A stretch of 64,000 bases of DNA from Dyella choica (lineage in GTDB: Bacteria > Pseudomonadota > Gammaproteobacteria > Xanthomonadales > Rhodanobacteraceae), in the NCBI RefSeq assembly GCF_003977665.1, contig NZ_RYYV01000015.1, positions 1 to 64,000 on the forward strand, in the 5' to 3' direction. This document shows, piece after piece, positions 44,543 to 53,745 of the stretch; within the stretch, counting starts at the first letter, position 1; the number at the start of each line of letters is the position of its first letter. The translations under genes and the position numbers were made by a program. The notes below the pieces were generated by a model, which was given only the letters and a program-made list of their open reading frames with translations, ran no database searches and had not been told where the DNA came from.

Positions 44543-45193
44543 TTAGTTGCCGACCTGGTTATTGTGCGTATCCAGCAGGCCGTGCACGGTCATCAGGTGG
44601 GCCAGGCTGATCACGTGATCCACCTGCAGCTTCTCCATCAACCGCTGCTTGTAGGTGGAAACCGTCTTGGGGCTCAGGCTGAGCTGCTCCCCTATCGCGG
44701 TAAGCGCCTTGCCGCGCACCAGCATCATGGCAACTTCCAGCTCACGGCTGGACAGCGTATCGAAGGGGGAGCCTTCGCCGTCAAGCGTTGCCAACGCCAG
44801 CTGCTGCGCCACCGCCGGCGCCAGGTAGCGGCGGCCGCCGGCCACCTGGCGCACCGCATTGAGCAGTTCCTCGGCGGCGCAGCTCTTGGTGAGATAGCCG
44901 TGTGCACCGGCATCCAGCAGGCGCTTCGGAAAGCGGGCATCCTCCACCACCGTCACCACGATCACGTGCGTACGCAGCTTTGCGCGCACGATCCGCTCGG
45001 TCAGCTCGATGCCGCTCATGCCCGGCATGTGCACGTCGACCAGCGCGATGTGCGGCTTGCTGGTCCGGATCACGCGCAAGCCGTCTTCGGCGTTGGCTGC
45101 TTCGCCACAAACGCGGATGTCCGGCTGCTGCAGGATCATCCGGAAGCCGGTCCTGACCAGCTCATGGTCATCCACTAGTACCACGTCAATCAT
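44543..45193 (-). CDS. NarL/FixJ-family response regulator, GacA/UvrY-like
   Basis: A 216-residue regulator. The receiver domain has Asp8-Asp9 and the phospho-acceptor Asp53 (LVDVHMPGMSG), with Lys in YLTKSCAAEE. The C-terminal LuxR HTH (about 145-205) has LSSRELEVAMMLVRGKALTAIGEQL split over the first helix and SLSPKTVSTYKQRLMEKL as recognition helix. The sequence is close to GacA/UvrY, which control CsrA-sequestering small RNAs. No kinase gene is adjacent, as usual for GacA. Convergent with rne. Confidence 0.88.
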   Translation of the reverse strand: MIDVVLVDDHELVRTGFRMILQQPDIRVCGEAANAEDGLRVIRTSKPHIALVDVHMPGMSGIELTERIVRAKLRTHVIVVTVVEDARFPKRLLDAGAHGYLTKSCAAEELLNAVRQVAGGRRYLAPAVAQQLALATLDGEGSPFDTLSSRELEVAMMLVRGKALTAIGEQLSLSPKTVSTYKQRLMEKLQVDHVISLAHLMTVHGLLDTHNNQVGN

Positions 45194-45427
45194 CTAGCGC
45201 CCTCCTTGGTTGGAAACAATGCCCCCGCAAAGTAGGCGCGTCGTCGGCACATTGCAAGTCGATAACCCTCAGTCTGGTAAGGTTTTTTCATCTTGGGCCA
45301 ATCCTCACAGGCCTCGTAGGAAAATGCCTACATACGCGTCCCCATTTTGGTGCCATTATTGGGAAAGTAGTTCAAGTGGAAGTGGTAAGTCAGGTGTTTC
45401 GCCCACCCCTGCCTTGGGAGCGTATCG

Positions 45428-45673
45428 ATGGTGATCTACTCGCTTAGACAGTCGCCAGATGGAGATTGGAGCATTCGAAGGGATTCGGCCACGCTGTTCA
45501 GCCAGCTGCGCCTCGGTCCCGCCATTCAACTGGCGCGTGAAACCGCCCGCGACGAGTACAACCGCTCAGGCCGCAGCACCTGCGTGGAAATGCCCGGCCC
45601 CGCGTCCACCATCCGGCTGGCGCAATACGCGCATCCGGGACAGGTACTACCGATACAAAGCGCGGTGGCCTGA
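45428..45673 (+). CDS. small hypothetical protein, 81 residues
   Basis: Start supported by GGGAG 7 bp before the ATG. The beginning (MVIYSLRQSPDGDWSIRRDS) looks like the strand-turn-strand of DUF2188-type small proteins; the rest has a short helix (AIQLARETARDEYNRSG). Function unknown. The gap before it (45194-45427) holds no gene. It is followed by a terminator and tRNA-Leu. Confidence 0.6.
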   Translation: MVIYSLRQSPDGDWSIRRDSATLFSQLRLGPAIQLARETARDEYNRSGRSTCVEMPGPASTIRLAQYAHPGQVLPIQSAVA

Positions 45674-45700
45674 TCCTCGTCCAAACAAACTCGTCCAAAC

Positions 45701-45725
45701 AAAACGGAGCCGACGGCTCCGTTTT
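45701..45725 (+). terminator. Rho-independent terminator
   Basis: AAAACGGAGCC / GGCTCCGTTTT stem with a 3-nt loop, between the small hypothetical gene and tRNA-Leu. Confidence 0.85.
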
Positions 45726-45782
45726 CGTAAGGCGCATGTTACGATCCGCGCGCCTGTAGCCGGTCATTCGGCAGTCCTCCCC

Positions 45783-45869
45783 GCCCGGATGGCGAAACAG
45801 GTAGACGCAAGGGACTTAAAATCCCTCGGCCGCAAGGCTGTGCGGGTTCGAGTCCCGCTCCGGGCACCA
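45783..45869 (+). tRNA. tRNA-Leu (anticodon UAA)
   Basis: An 87-nt gene with encoded CCA. Acceptor GCCCGGA pairs with TCCGGGC; the anticodon loop ACTTAAAAT carries TAA; a long variable arm (TCGGCCGCAAGGCTGT) and GGTTCGAGTCC T arm are typical of class II tRNA-Leu. It marks the junction between core genes and the catabolic region. Confidence 0.95.
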
Positions 45870-45920
45870 ACGGCAAACCTCACACTTTCCGCCGAATCAT
45901 TCCACCGGGATGGCGTTCGG

Positions 45921-47147
45921 CTAGACGGCGGCTTCCTTGACTTTCGGAATGGCGCCACTCTCACGCAAACCATCGATTTCGCTTGCGCTGAATCCGAGCT
46001 GCTGCAGAATCTCATCGTTGTGTTCGCCAATGTTTGGAGCGCGCTTGGCGGCCACCTTGGCGACGCCGTGGACCTGCATCGGACTGCTGATGGTGGAAGT
46101 CAACTTGCCGCCTGCGCCCTCGAGCGGTACGACGATGTCATTGGCACGCAGCTGAGGATCCGCGATGACCTCTTGCGGGTTACGCACCGCACCGAATGTC
46201 ACGTGGACGCCGCTGAACACCTTGTACCAATACTCCATCGGCTGCGCGCCGAAAAGCTCGTCCAGGATGGCCGTGAGTTGCGGTCTGTTCTCCAGCAACT
46301 GCGCGGGATCGGAGAATCTTGGATCGGTGAGCAGATCGGGGCGGCCGATCGCCTTGGCCACGGCCTCCAATTTGTCGGATGTGACGACCAGGACGAACCA
46401 GGTGTCATCGGCGGCACGATAGACGTTCATTGCCGCATTCGCCGGATTTCTGCGGTCGTGCAGCGCAAAGAATTTTGCGTCGCACAGGGCAGCCTGGATC
46501 GAAACGCTGGCGGACCAGATGCCTTCGGCAAGCAGCGAGGTCGTGACACGTGCACCCTCCCCCGTACGCTCGCGGCGATACAGGGCAGTGACAATCGCCG
46601 AATACAGACCGACTGCGGTCGCATTGTCGCCACTGCCCGCCACCGGCCAGGTCGGTGGTGCGCCGGCATCGCGCGTCATCGACAGCAAACCGCTGCGAGC
46701 CCAGTATGCAGTGATGTCGAAGCCCGGAAGATCCGCGTCGGGCCCATTCTCGCCAAAACCCGTAAGGTCCGCATAAATCAGCCGCGGGTTCCAGCCCACC
46801 ACATCCTCATATTCAAGCTTCAGTCGCGCGCGTGCCGGATGCGGTGTATTGACGATCAGGACGTCGGCCCATTTGACCAGCTTTTCGATCACCTGCCTGG
46901 CGTCGGGTGATTTCAGGTCCAGCGCCATGCCCCGCTTGTTGCGGTTGGCCAGGTGCCAAGGATAGGCATCTTCGGCGACCGGTTGCGGCGGGATGTTATT
47001 CGCGTGTCGCCACAGGTCACCGTTCGGCGGCTCCACCTTGATCACATCGGCGCCGAAGTCGGACAGGATCACCGCAGCACTGGGACCTGCAATGAAGCTC
47101 GCCAAATCCACCACTTTCAGTCCGGAAAAAATGTTTTCGCTAGCCAT
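45921..47147 (-). CDS. CaiB/BaiF-type (class III) CoA-transferase
   Basis: A 408-residue enzyme moving CoA between carboxylic acids. Family marks: GLKVVDLASFIAGPSAAVILSD (start of the interlocked fold), GADVIKVEPP, NRNKRGMALDL, ADLTGFGENGPDADLPGFD with the expected catalytic aspartate in this segment, and EGARVTTSLLAEG. The start at 47147 is chosen over an upstream frame that is antisense to its neighbour. Last gene of a four-gene acyl-CoA operon, and probably activates the substrate that the others oxidise. Substrate unknown. Confidence 0.88.
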   Translation of the reverse strand: MASENIFSGLKVVDLASFIAGPSAAVILSDFGADVIKVEPPNGDLWRHANNIPPQPVAEDAYPWHLANRNKRGMALDLKSPDARQVIEKLVKWADVLIVNTPHPARARLKLEYEDVVGWNPRLIYADLTGFGENGPDADLPGFDITAYWARSGLLSMTRDAGAPPTWPVAGSGDNATAVGLYSAIVTALYRRERTGEGARVTTSLLAEGIWSASVSIQAALCDAKFFALHDRRNPANAAMNVYRAADDTWFVLVVTSDKLEAVAKAIGRPDLLTDPRFSDPAQLLENRPQLTAILDELFGAQPMEYWYKVFSGVHVTFGAVRNPQEVIADPQLRANDIVVPLEGAGGKLTSTISSPMQVHGVAKVAAKRAPNIGEHNDEILQQLGFSASEIDGLRESGAIPKVKEAAV

Positions 47148-47181
47148 ATCCGTCTCTTCTGATTCGATGCAGGTGGCGACT

Positions 47182-48015
47182 TCAGTGCCCTCGAAAGTGA
47201 GGCGCACGTTTCTCCAGGAAGGCGGAAGTACCTTCCTGCTTGTCTTCGGTGGCAGCGCAGATGCCGAAGTAGGCAGCTTCCAACGCAAGGCCATCGCTCT
47301 GGCCGGCTTCCAACCCCTTGTTCACGGCATCCAAGGAATACTTCACGGCGATCGGCGCGTTGGCCACAATCTGCCTGAGGATGGCCTCGGCGCGTTCCAT
47401 CAGGCCATCCGCAGCAACAACTTCGTTGACGAGGCTCATGCGATAGGCCTCCTGCGCAGAAATCGTTTCACCCGTGAGTATCAGCTGCAAAGCGCGGCCC
47501 TTGCCTACCAGGCGAGGCAAACGTTGCGTTCCGCCACCACCGGGCAGCAGACCCAGCTTCACTTCCGGCTGCCCGAATTTGGCGTGTTCCGTGGCAATCC
47601 GCATCGTGCAGGCCATGGCCGTCTCGCAGCCGCCGCCCAGCGCAAAGCCATTGATCGCCGCGATCACCGGTTTGCCGAGATTTTCCACCAGATCCAGCAC
47701 ACGCTGCCCGAGCCGGCTGGATTGCTCTGCCTCGTAGGCACCCAAATGCGCGAGTTCGCTGATGTCGGCGCCGGCAATGAATGACTTGTCGCCTGCGCCG
47801 GTAAGGATCACGCCGCGCACCGAGGTGTCAGCCTTCGCATCCTCGAATGCCGTCTGCAAATCGGCCCATGTCGACGTATTCAGTGCGTTGAGCACCTTGG
47901 GACGATTGACCGTTACGTAGGCGATCGAATCCTTCTTCTCGTACAGAACGTTTTGGAGGCTCAACCCTGTCGCTGGAGATGGCTCGGGTGTCGAGGCGGA
48001 TAGGGGAGAGGTCAT
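47182..48015 (-). CDS. enoyl-CoA hydratase/isomerase family protein
   Basis: A 277-residue crotonase-fold enzyme. The oxyanion hole is formed by FIAGADISEL and GFALGGGCETAMAC; the two glutamates for water addition are in GGGCETA and GQPEVKLGLLPGGGG, so hydratase activity is likely. It follows acyl-CoA dehydrogenase and precedes the CoA-transferase, fitting hydration of the enoyl-CoA formed there. An extra 20-residue Ser/Pro-rich N-terminus may be translated or the start may be later. Confidence 0.88.
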   Translation of the reverse strand: MTSPLSASTPEPSPATGLSLQNVLYEKKDSIAYVTVNRPKVLNALNTSTWADLQTAFEDAKADTSVRGVILTGAGDKSFIAGADISELAHLGAYEAEQSSRLGQRVLDLVENLGKPVIAAINGFALGGGCETAMACTMRIATEHAKFGQPEVKLGLLPGGGGTQRLPRLVGKGRALQLILTGETISAQEAYRMSLVNEVVAADGLMERAEAILRQIVANAPIAVKYSLDAVNKGLEAGQSDGLALEAAYFGICAATEDKQEGTSAFLEKRAPHFRGH

Positions 48016-48138
48016 TGCAAGGATCCTCCAGCTGCAGCTTTGAACCTAATGAACTCGGGCTGGCGCCTTTCCAAGTCGGTCACGATCTCCTGCATTTCCC
48101 TCTCCCTGGATTTTCTTGTCTGCTTGCCGCGGCGCGCA

Positions 48139-49362
48139 TCAAACAAAGGCGCCATAACCGGTGATGGCTTTACCGACGATCAGGTTCTGCATTTGATACG
48201 TGCCTTCATACGAATAGAGTGCCTCAGCGTCAGCGAAGAAACGGCCAACGTCGTAGTCGGCGAGAATGCCGTTGCCACCTAGCAACTCGCGCCCCCACGC
48301 GACGGTTTCGCGCGATTTGGACGTGCAGAAGGCCTTCGCAAGCGCCGCCTGGTGATCGCTGAGTTTCCCTTCGTCATCGAGTTGCGCAAGCCGCAACATC
48401 AGGCACTGGCAAGCCGTCACGTTGGCGAGCATCTTTGCAAGCATGTCCTGCACCATCTGGAAGGAAGCGATCGGCTTGCCGAACTGCAATCTTTCCTGGG
48501 TGTATTTGAGCGTTGCCTCGAACGCGCCCATCTGGATGCCGGTGGAAGCCCAACCCACCATGTAGCGAGTCATCCGCAGCACGCGCGCCGTATCGCGGAA
48601 CGAGTTGCCGCCCTGCAGGCGGTTCGCCTCCGGCACACGTACGTCTTTTAACGTGATCTGTCCGTTCTGGACCACCTTCAGCGCGATCTTGTGCTCCATC
48701 TTCTCCACACTGAAGCCCGGCGTGGTCTTGTTCTCGACGATGAAACCCTTGACCTGGTTGTCGTCCACGTCGCGCGCCCAGATGATAGAAATGTCGCACC
48801 ATGGCGAGTTGCCGATCCATCGCTTCTGGCCATTGAGAACCCAACAGTCGCCGTTGCGCTTCGCCGTAGTGGTCATGCCGCCAGCCGTTCCCGACCCGAC
48901 CAAGGGCTCGGTCAGCCCGAAGCAACCGATTTTCTCCCACCGCGCCATCGGCGGCAGCCACTTCTGTTTCTGCTCTTCCGATCCGTCCAGGTAGATCGAG
49001 CCCATCGCAAGGCCGCTGTGCACGCCGAAAAACGTGCACATCGATGCATCGGTGCGCGCCAGTTCCATCGCAACGTAACCGAACAGCTTCTGGCTGCCGC
49101 CTGCGCAGCCATAGCCTTCATAGCCAAGCCCGCCGATGCCCAGTTCCTTGAACGAAGGCAGCAGTTCGAACGGAAATGCATCATCCGACCAATACTTGTT
49201 GATGATCGGGCGGACCTTGGTCTCCATGTACGTCCGCACTTTTTTGACGATGGCCCGCTCCTCCGCCGTGAGAAGCTCGACCAGCAGATAGAAATCGCCG
49301 TTCGGTATCGGTATGGGCTTCGCGCCGCCGTCCTTGCTTGCTGCAGTTGCTGCTGTAGACAT
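48139..49362 (-). CDS. acyl-CoA dehydrogenase family protein
   Basis: A 407-residue FAD enzyme introducing a 2,3 double bond in an acyl-CoA. FGLTEPLVGSGTAGGMTT is the FAD/substrate loop, KRWIGNSPWCDISIIWARD the beta domain, and the catalytic base is the Glu in LYSYEGTYQMQNLI near the C-terminus. In places it is closer to plant short-chain acyl-CoA oxidase 4 and glutaryl-CoA dehydrogenase types than to FadE. Between the 3-hydroxyacyl dehydrogenase and the hydratase on the same strand. Confidence 0.88.
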   Translation of the reverse strand: MSTAATAASKDGGAKPIPIPNGDFYLLVELLTAEERAIVKKVRTYMETKVRPIINKYWSDDAFPFELLPSFKELGIGGLGYEGYGCAGGSQKLFGYVAMELARTDASMCTFFGVHSGLAMGSIYLDGSEEQKQKWLPPMARWEKIGCFGLTEPLVGSGTAGGMTTTAKRNGDCWVLNGQKRWIGNSPWCDISIIWARDVDDNQVKGFIVENKTTPGFSVEKMEHKIALKVVQNGQITLKDVRVPEANRLQGGNSFRDTARVLRMTRYMVGWASTGIQMGAFEATLKYTQERLQFGKPIASFQMVQDMLAKMLANVTACQCLMLRLAQLDDEGKLSDHQAALAKAFCTSKSRETVAWGRELLGGNGILADYDVGRFFADAEALYSYEGTYQMQNLIVGKAITGYGAFV

Positions 49363-49438
49363 TTCAGACTCCGATTTCTTCGGCTCGCTAGCCGGAAAAA
49401 GTGAAAACGTGTGATCGAACGTGCGCCAACACTCAGCC

Positions 49439-50416
49439 TCACGTGACCGGCGCCGCCGATTTCATTTGGCTAGACTTCTCAACCTTGTTGCGCAGCTCAA
49501 GCAGTCCGAGCAGCACTTCATCGCGCTCCGACGCAAGTTCGTCGATCGAACGCGAACCGATCTCGGCATGCAGGCCGTCGATCAGCTTCTGTTGGACGTC
49601 AGGCGTGAGCTCCGGGGACCCCAGCACTTTCCACCAGGCGGTCATCGGCCCGGTGAATTGCTGGAAGAAGTGCTCGATGCCGCCTTGGCCGCCACCGAGA
49701 TGATTGAGCAGCACCTGGCCCATGATGCCCCAGCGCAGACCAGGGCCCCAGCACAAGGCAGTATCGACGTCCGCAACGCTGACGACGCCATCGGCGACAA
49801 GGTGGTAGACCTCCCGCGCCAGCGCGGCCTGCAAGCGATTCGCTACGTGCCCGGGCACTTCCTTGTTCAAGCGGACGGTTCGCTTGCCAAGGCTCGTATA
49901 GAATTCGGCCACGCGCTCGATCGTCTCTCGGGATGTCTTTGCACCGCCGACGATCTCGACCAGGGGAACCAGATGCGGCGGATTGAAGGGATGCGCGATG
50001 ACGCAACGTTCAGGATGCTTTTCGCACGCCGACTGGATTTCGCTCATGGTCAAGCCCGACGAGCTTGAGGCGATGATGACACCGGGATGCAACAACTCAT
50101 CCAGCTGGCGATAGAGCGTCTTCTTGAACTCGATTCTCTCCGGTCCGTTCTCCTGCACCAGATCGACGTCCTTGATGGCATCAGCAAGGTTGGCCGTGAA
50201 CGACACTCTGCTCTGCGAAGCGTCCGCGGCCAGTCCAAGCCGCTGCAGCACCGGCCAAGCTGCTGCAATGAAGCGCTTCAACGCTGCTTCTGCATCCGGT
50301 GCAACGTCTGTCGCTACCACATCCAGACCTTTGGCAAGGAAGAGTGCTGCCCAACTGGCGCCAATCACCCCCGTGCCGATGATCGCAACCCGGCGGATGG
50401 GCTTGTTAGGGGACAT
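49439..50416 (-). CDS. 3-hydroxyacyl-CoA dehydrogenase/L-carnitine dehydrogenase-like protein
   Basis: A 325-residue NAD-dependent enzyme. The Rossmann motif VAIIGTGVIGASWAALFLAKG (8-28), ENGPERIEFKK, ASSSSGLTMSEIQ and AHPFNPPHLVPLVEIV with the catalytic His, and an all-helical C-terminal dimer domain match 3-hydroxyacyl-CoA dehydrogenase and the closely related L-carnitine dehydrogenase. First gene of the four-gene operon. With the CaiB-, CaiD- and CaiA-like neighbours, a carnitine-like acid is one possible substrate, but this is inference. Confidence 0.82.
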   Translation of the reverse strand: MSPNKPIRRVAIIGTGVIGASWAALFLAKGLDVVATDVAPDAEAALKRFIAAAWPVLQRLGLAADASQSRVSFTANLADAIKDVDLVQENGPERIEFKKTLYRQLDELLHPGVIIASSSSGLTMSEIQSACEKHPERCVIAHPFNPPHLVPLVEIVGGAKTSRETIERVAEFYTSLGKRTVRLNKEVPGHVANRLQAALAREVYHLVADGVVSVADVDTALCWGPGLRWGIMGQVLLNHLGGGQGGIEHFFQQFTGPMTAWWKVLGSPELTPDVQQKLIDGLHAEIGSRSIDELASERDEVLLGLLELRNKVEKSSQMKSAAPVT

Positions 50417-50568
50417 GTCACTTCTCCTTCGGGTACAGGCGCTCAGGGCTGTGCCGCTACCATGCCGCGAAGGTCGATTGCCGTATTGGACGAAACCATC
50501 ACCGTGAGAACGATTGTGCCGCCACCCGAAGCCGTCTAACCGGAACCGGCCTGGTCACTGTCTTGTCA

Positions 50569-51249
50569 TTATTTTGTTTTTGCTTCGTTGTGCAGATAGG
50601 CCAAGGTCGCAGTGAGCGGGAGCAGCACGAAGCACTTGACGCTGAAGATGGCAAACAGCAGCGCGCCGCAACCGCAGCCCAGCGCGAACACGGCAACATT
50701 GAAGCTGAAACTGATCAGGCGGGCATCGATCGCCGACCTTTGCTCCGCGCTCAGGCCTCCATGCCATTTGTCCGCCAGGTCCAGCATGATTTGCGTGGTG
50801 GTTCCGGTCATCAGCGTAGACGGCGGCGCGTAGGACAGATGGACCCGATGGACCGCATTCTGCACCGCCATGGCGGTGACGAAGATCATGCCGACGGCGA
50901 CCGTCCCGAATTCATCTGCGGCAGGGAAAGGACCGAGCGTCCACGCCAGCGACGCTCCCACGATCAGCAGCAGCCACTCCAACAGAAACAGCGTACGCAG
51001 GATAGGCCGGCCCAATTCTGCCAGCTTGTAGTGCAGCAGGCGCACGCCCAACACCACGATGCAAAAGACGGGCAACGCCAATATTTTCGCCAGCGTGCCG
51101 CTCGATCGAAACACGAGCGCGGCCCCCAGCGTCACGAAGTTGCCGGTTACGTGCGCAGTAAAGAGCCCGTGCAGCGCCAGAAATCCGGCCGTATCGATGT
51201 AACCGGCATTGAAGCTGAGCACGGTTGGAAGCTTTGGCATTTTCAACAT
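50569..51249 (-). CDS. YoaK/DUF1275-family membrane protein
   Basis: A 226-residue membrane protein with about six helices. The motif FNAGYIDTAGFLALHGLFTAHVTGNFVTLG at the N-terminus and MTGTTTQIMLDLADKW later are diagnostic. Function unknown; members are often next to transport genes. GAAGGAG is upstream of the ATG at 51249. It follows the porin gene by 13 bp, so the two are co-transcribed. Confidence 0.88.
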   Translation of the reverse strand: MLKMPKLPTVLSFNAGYIDTAGFLALHGLFTAHVTGNFVTLGAALVFRSSGTLAKILALPVFCIVVLGVRLLHYKLAELGRPILRTLFLLEWLLLIVGASLAWTLGPFPAADEFGTVAVGMIFVTAMAVQNAVHRVHLSYAPPSTLMTGTTTQIMLDLADKWHGGLSAEQRSAIDARLISFSFNVAVFALGCGCGALLFAIFSVKCFVLLPLTATLAYLHNEAKTK

Positions 51250-51262
51250 GGTTTCTCCTTCA

Positions 51263-52675
51263 TCACCATCCCCAGCGAAGTTCAAGTTCCAGGTAATGGG
51301 AGTCGTGTCCGCCGCTCTGTCTGAGCGCCTGGGCCACCCAGTAGCGATCCCATTCAGCGTCGAACGAAAGGCTGCGCGAGACGGTCCAGCTCGCCTGCAG
51401 TTGTACGTAGGTACTGCTGCGTTTTCCACCCTTCCCCGCCGTACCAGGTACCGGGATATCCGGTTGCGCGTAGATGGCGTCGTGCGTCGTCTGGCGCCAC
51501 AGCAAGCCGATGGCAGCGATCAGCTTCAACGGCTGCCGTGGATTGAGCGTGATGGAGGGTTTGACGTGGATGAAATTCGTGTAGCCGGTATAGCCGGACA
51601 AGGTTACGTAGTACCCGTTCGGGAAGAGCGGATTGAAGGTGCCTATATGCCGGTCGGACAGGTTGCGGTCGCCGGATGCGGCGTCCCATTGCAGCCCAAG
51701 TCGCGGCGTCCAGCCCAGGCCTGAAAAGGTATAGCCGGCCAGCGACCCGAACGCCCAGGCATCCACGTCCCTGGAGCCGATGCTTCCGCCCTGGCGCATG
51801 CCTTCGATATCCCAATCCAGCCCTCGATAGTTGCCGTTGTAGTGCAGGTCGACGCTTTGCCGGGTCTCATTGCCCGAGCCTGCGAGGAAGTGCACGTTGT
51901 CTTGTTTGAATTGGGAATAGCTGACGCTCAATTCACTCGTGGCGCTCATGCGATGCTGCACACGAACACCGCTGAAAGTCAGGTGGCGATTACTGAAGTC
52001 ATCGAAGGCGGTTTGATTGCGATACTGCACGGGCTGGCTGGTGAATCCCGTGAAGCGCCAGTCCTTGTTTTCGTAGTCCATCCAAATAGCGTCATAGGCC
52101 TGCCGTACATTCGGGCCATCCCTGACGGACACGAATCGTTGCAGGTCGAACGCAATTTCCTGTCGTCCGATTCTCAACTTCAACGCGCCATCGCCCAGCT
52201 TTGCCCGCGTATCCAGGAACAGCAAGCGCAGGTCCAGACGGTTGGCATCGACCGGCGATGGCCGTGAGAGCCAGGGCGCCAGGGCATTTTCCAGTTGCAG
52301 GAACACGCGCGTATCGGTCGTGATGTGAGCATCGGCATGCAACTCCAGGCGGTGCAGCAGGTAGTCCTGATGCCGGCCGTGCGTAACACCGAACAGCGGC
52401 GGATCGGTGCTCACGAATCGCTCGCGCAGGGTCAGCCCGAACGACAGGTAGCGGTACGGATCGGCGGCCGCCAGCGGCAGGTATTTCAGGGCATCTCCTG
52501 GCTGCCGCGGAACGCGAGGATCGGCCAGTACGGACCAATCCTCTTCCCATCGATAGAAGGCAATCGCCGGACGCAGTGGCACAGGCTGGACTTCGGCGGC
52601 CTGGGGTACCTGACCGAGGGTGAACGGGCTATCGCCATTGGCGCACGCCATGGTCAGCAGTAGCAGGCACCCCAT
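51263..52675 (-). CDS. outer-membrane porin, alginate-export (AlgE-like) family
   Basis: A 470-residue protein with a signal peptide (GCLLLLTMACANG), followed by DPYRYLSFGLTLRERF and many alternating amphipathic strands ending in LELELRWGW, whose terminal aromatic suits outer-membrane insertion. The stretch RIGRQEIAFDLQRFVSVRDGPNVRQAYDA is typical of the alginate_exp domain found in porins for small organic acids and polysaccharides. It is probably the uptake route for the substrate of the neighbouring enzymes. Starts at 52675; the longer frame runs into a repeat. Confidence 0.82.
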   Translation of the reverse strand: MGCLLLLTMACANGDSPFTLGQVPQAAEVQPVPLRPAIAFYRWEEDWSVLADPRVPRQPGDALKYLPLAAADPYRYLSFGLTLRERFVSTDPPLFGVTHGRHQDYLLHRLELHADAHITTDTRVFLQLENALAPWLSRPSPVDANRLDLRLLFLDTRAKLGDGALKLRIGRQEIAFDLQRFVSVRDGPNVRQAYDAIWMDYENKDWRFTGFTSQPVQYRNQTAFDDFSNRHLTFSGVRVQHRMSATSELSVSYSQFKQDNVHFLAGSGNETRQSVDLHYNGNYRGLDWDIEGMRQGGSIGSRDVDAWAFGSLAGYTFSGLGWTPRLGLQWDAASGDRNLSDRHIGTFNPLFPNGYYVTLSGYTGYTNFIHVKPSITLNPRQPLKLIAAIGLLWRQTTHDAIYAQPDIPVPGTAGKGGKRSSTYVQLQASWTVSRSLSFDAEWDRYWVAQALRQSGGHDSHYLELELRWGW

Positions 52676-52697
52676 TCCCACGAATCTCTCCAAGTGA

Positions 52698-52764
52698 GTA
52701 GGCTGGGATGACAATCCCAGCTCTGGAAGGCCACATGGAAGCTGGGATTGTCATCCCAGCCTAC
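52698..52764. repeat. paired palindrome (REP-like) element
   Basis: GTAGGCTGGGATGACAATCC and partner ending GTCATCCCAGCCTAC. Between the VOC gene and the porin gene, where it may separate their transcripts. Confidence 0.9.
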
Positions 52765-52823
52765 AAAAGCCGGCACGCTGGGAACGCGCCGGCTCCGGCA
52801 AGCCTGCAACGCCTGGAAGCTGC

Positions 52824-53744
52824 TCAATGCGTCTTGGAGGCGTGAATCTCGGCGATGTAACCACCCGGAAATTGCACCATGGCCGCGCTGCGGTCAGCAG
52901 CCTCGTAACGAGGCACCAGGATCTTGGCGCCGGCCGCTGTCGCTTTGGCGAGCGTCGCATCGAGATCGCTCACTTCGTAACCAGAGATCTCATGGCCGTA
53001 GGGATACGGCAGATGCCCATCGGTCACGTTCACCTGCATCTTGCCGAAGCCGGACACGATACGAATGCGCCGGTAGGTTTGACCGGCCTTGCCGATTTCG
53101 ACGGCATCCGCCTTGCGATCGTCGGATACGACCTTGCCGTGCGAGAAACGCAAAAAATCCTTCACGAAGCGGTCCGCCTCATCCGCCGAAACATAGACGC
53201 GATTGTCAGGCACGGTCTGAAGCGGGTCGTAGTGCGGAGCCGTGAAGTGCCAATACAGCTGCATTTTTACGCCACCGGGCCACTGGATCACCGTATCCAG
53301 GCCGATGGGATCCTTGAATTTGTCGACGATGACTTCCGCACCGGCGTCGCGCGCCTGCTTGATCGCTTCATCCATGTCCGTAACGAGATAGCCGGTACGC
53401 TCCTGACCGAACGGATAAGGAATCGGCGTCAGGAAACCGAATGTCGAAAGCGTGCCTGCGGGCGTCCAGACGTACTGCAGATCCGCGTTGCTGGGCACGG
53501 GCAGCACATTGGTCGTGCCCCGTTTGGACGGCTTGCCGCCAAATGTCGCGGTAAAGCTGTTGACGAAGCTGTCGAAATCGGCGGGCGCCACGTAGACGTG
53601 GGTGGTGTCGTATTGCGGGCCTACCGAGACGCCCTGTAGCGCGGAGGCTTCCTTGGCGCTGGCCGGTGCAAGGATCGACATGGACAAGGCCATGGCGGCC
53701 ACGGCGGCTGTCGGGAAGCCGAGTTTGAACGATCGTGTGAACAT
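52824..53744 (-). CDS. exported VOC-family (glyoxalase-like) protein
   Basis: A 306-residue protein with a signal peptide (GFPTAAVAAMALSMSILAPASA), unusual in this mostly cytosolic superfamily. Two VOC modules follow (about 45-170 and 185-300), each with the beta-alpha-beta3 pattern; His and Glu in DTTHVYVAP and YIAEIHASK are candidate metal ligands. A GTG 12 bases upstream overlaps the doxX-like gene; I prefer the ATG at 53744. Last gene of the amidohydrolase group. Confidence 0.82.
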   Translation of the reverse strand: MFTRSFKLGFPTAAVAAMALSMSILAPASAKEASALQGVSVGPQYDTTHVYVAPADFDSFVNSFTATFGGKPSKRGTTNVLPVPSNADLQYVWTPAGTLSTFGFLTPIPYPFGQERTGYLVTDMDEAIKQARDAGAEVIVDKFKDPIGLDTVIQWPGGVKMQLYWHFTAPHYDPLQTVPDNRVYVSADEADRFVKDFLRFSHGKVVSDDRKADAVEIGKAGQTYRRIRIVSGFGKMQVNVTDGHLPYPYGHEISGYEVSDLDATLAKATAAGAKILVPRYEAADRSAAMVQFPGGYIAEIHASKTH

Positions 53745-53745
53745 G

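Noticed and set aside
45459-46910. Long plus-strand frame running through tRNA-Leu and the CoA-transferase gene
   Set aside because: It reads through a tRNA gene and is antisense to a conserved enzyme.
52680-52714. N-terminal extension of the porin into MSSQPT...
   Set aside because: The peptide is the translation of a REP-like arm; the same artefact appears beside several other elements.
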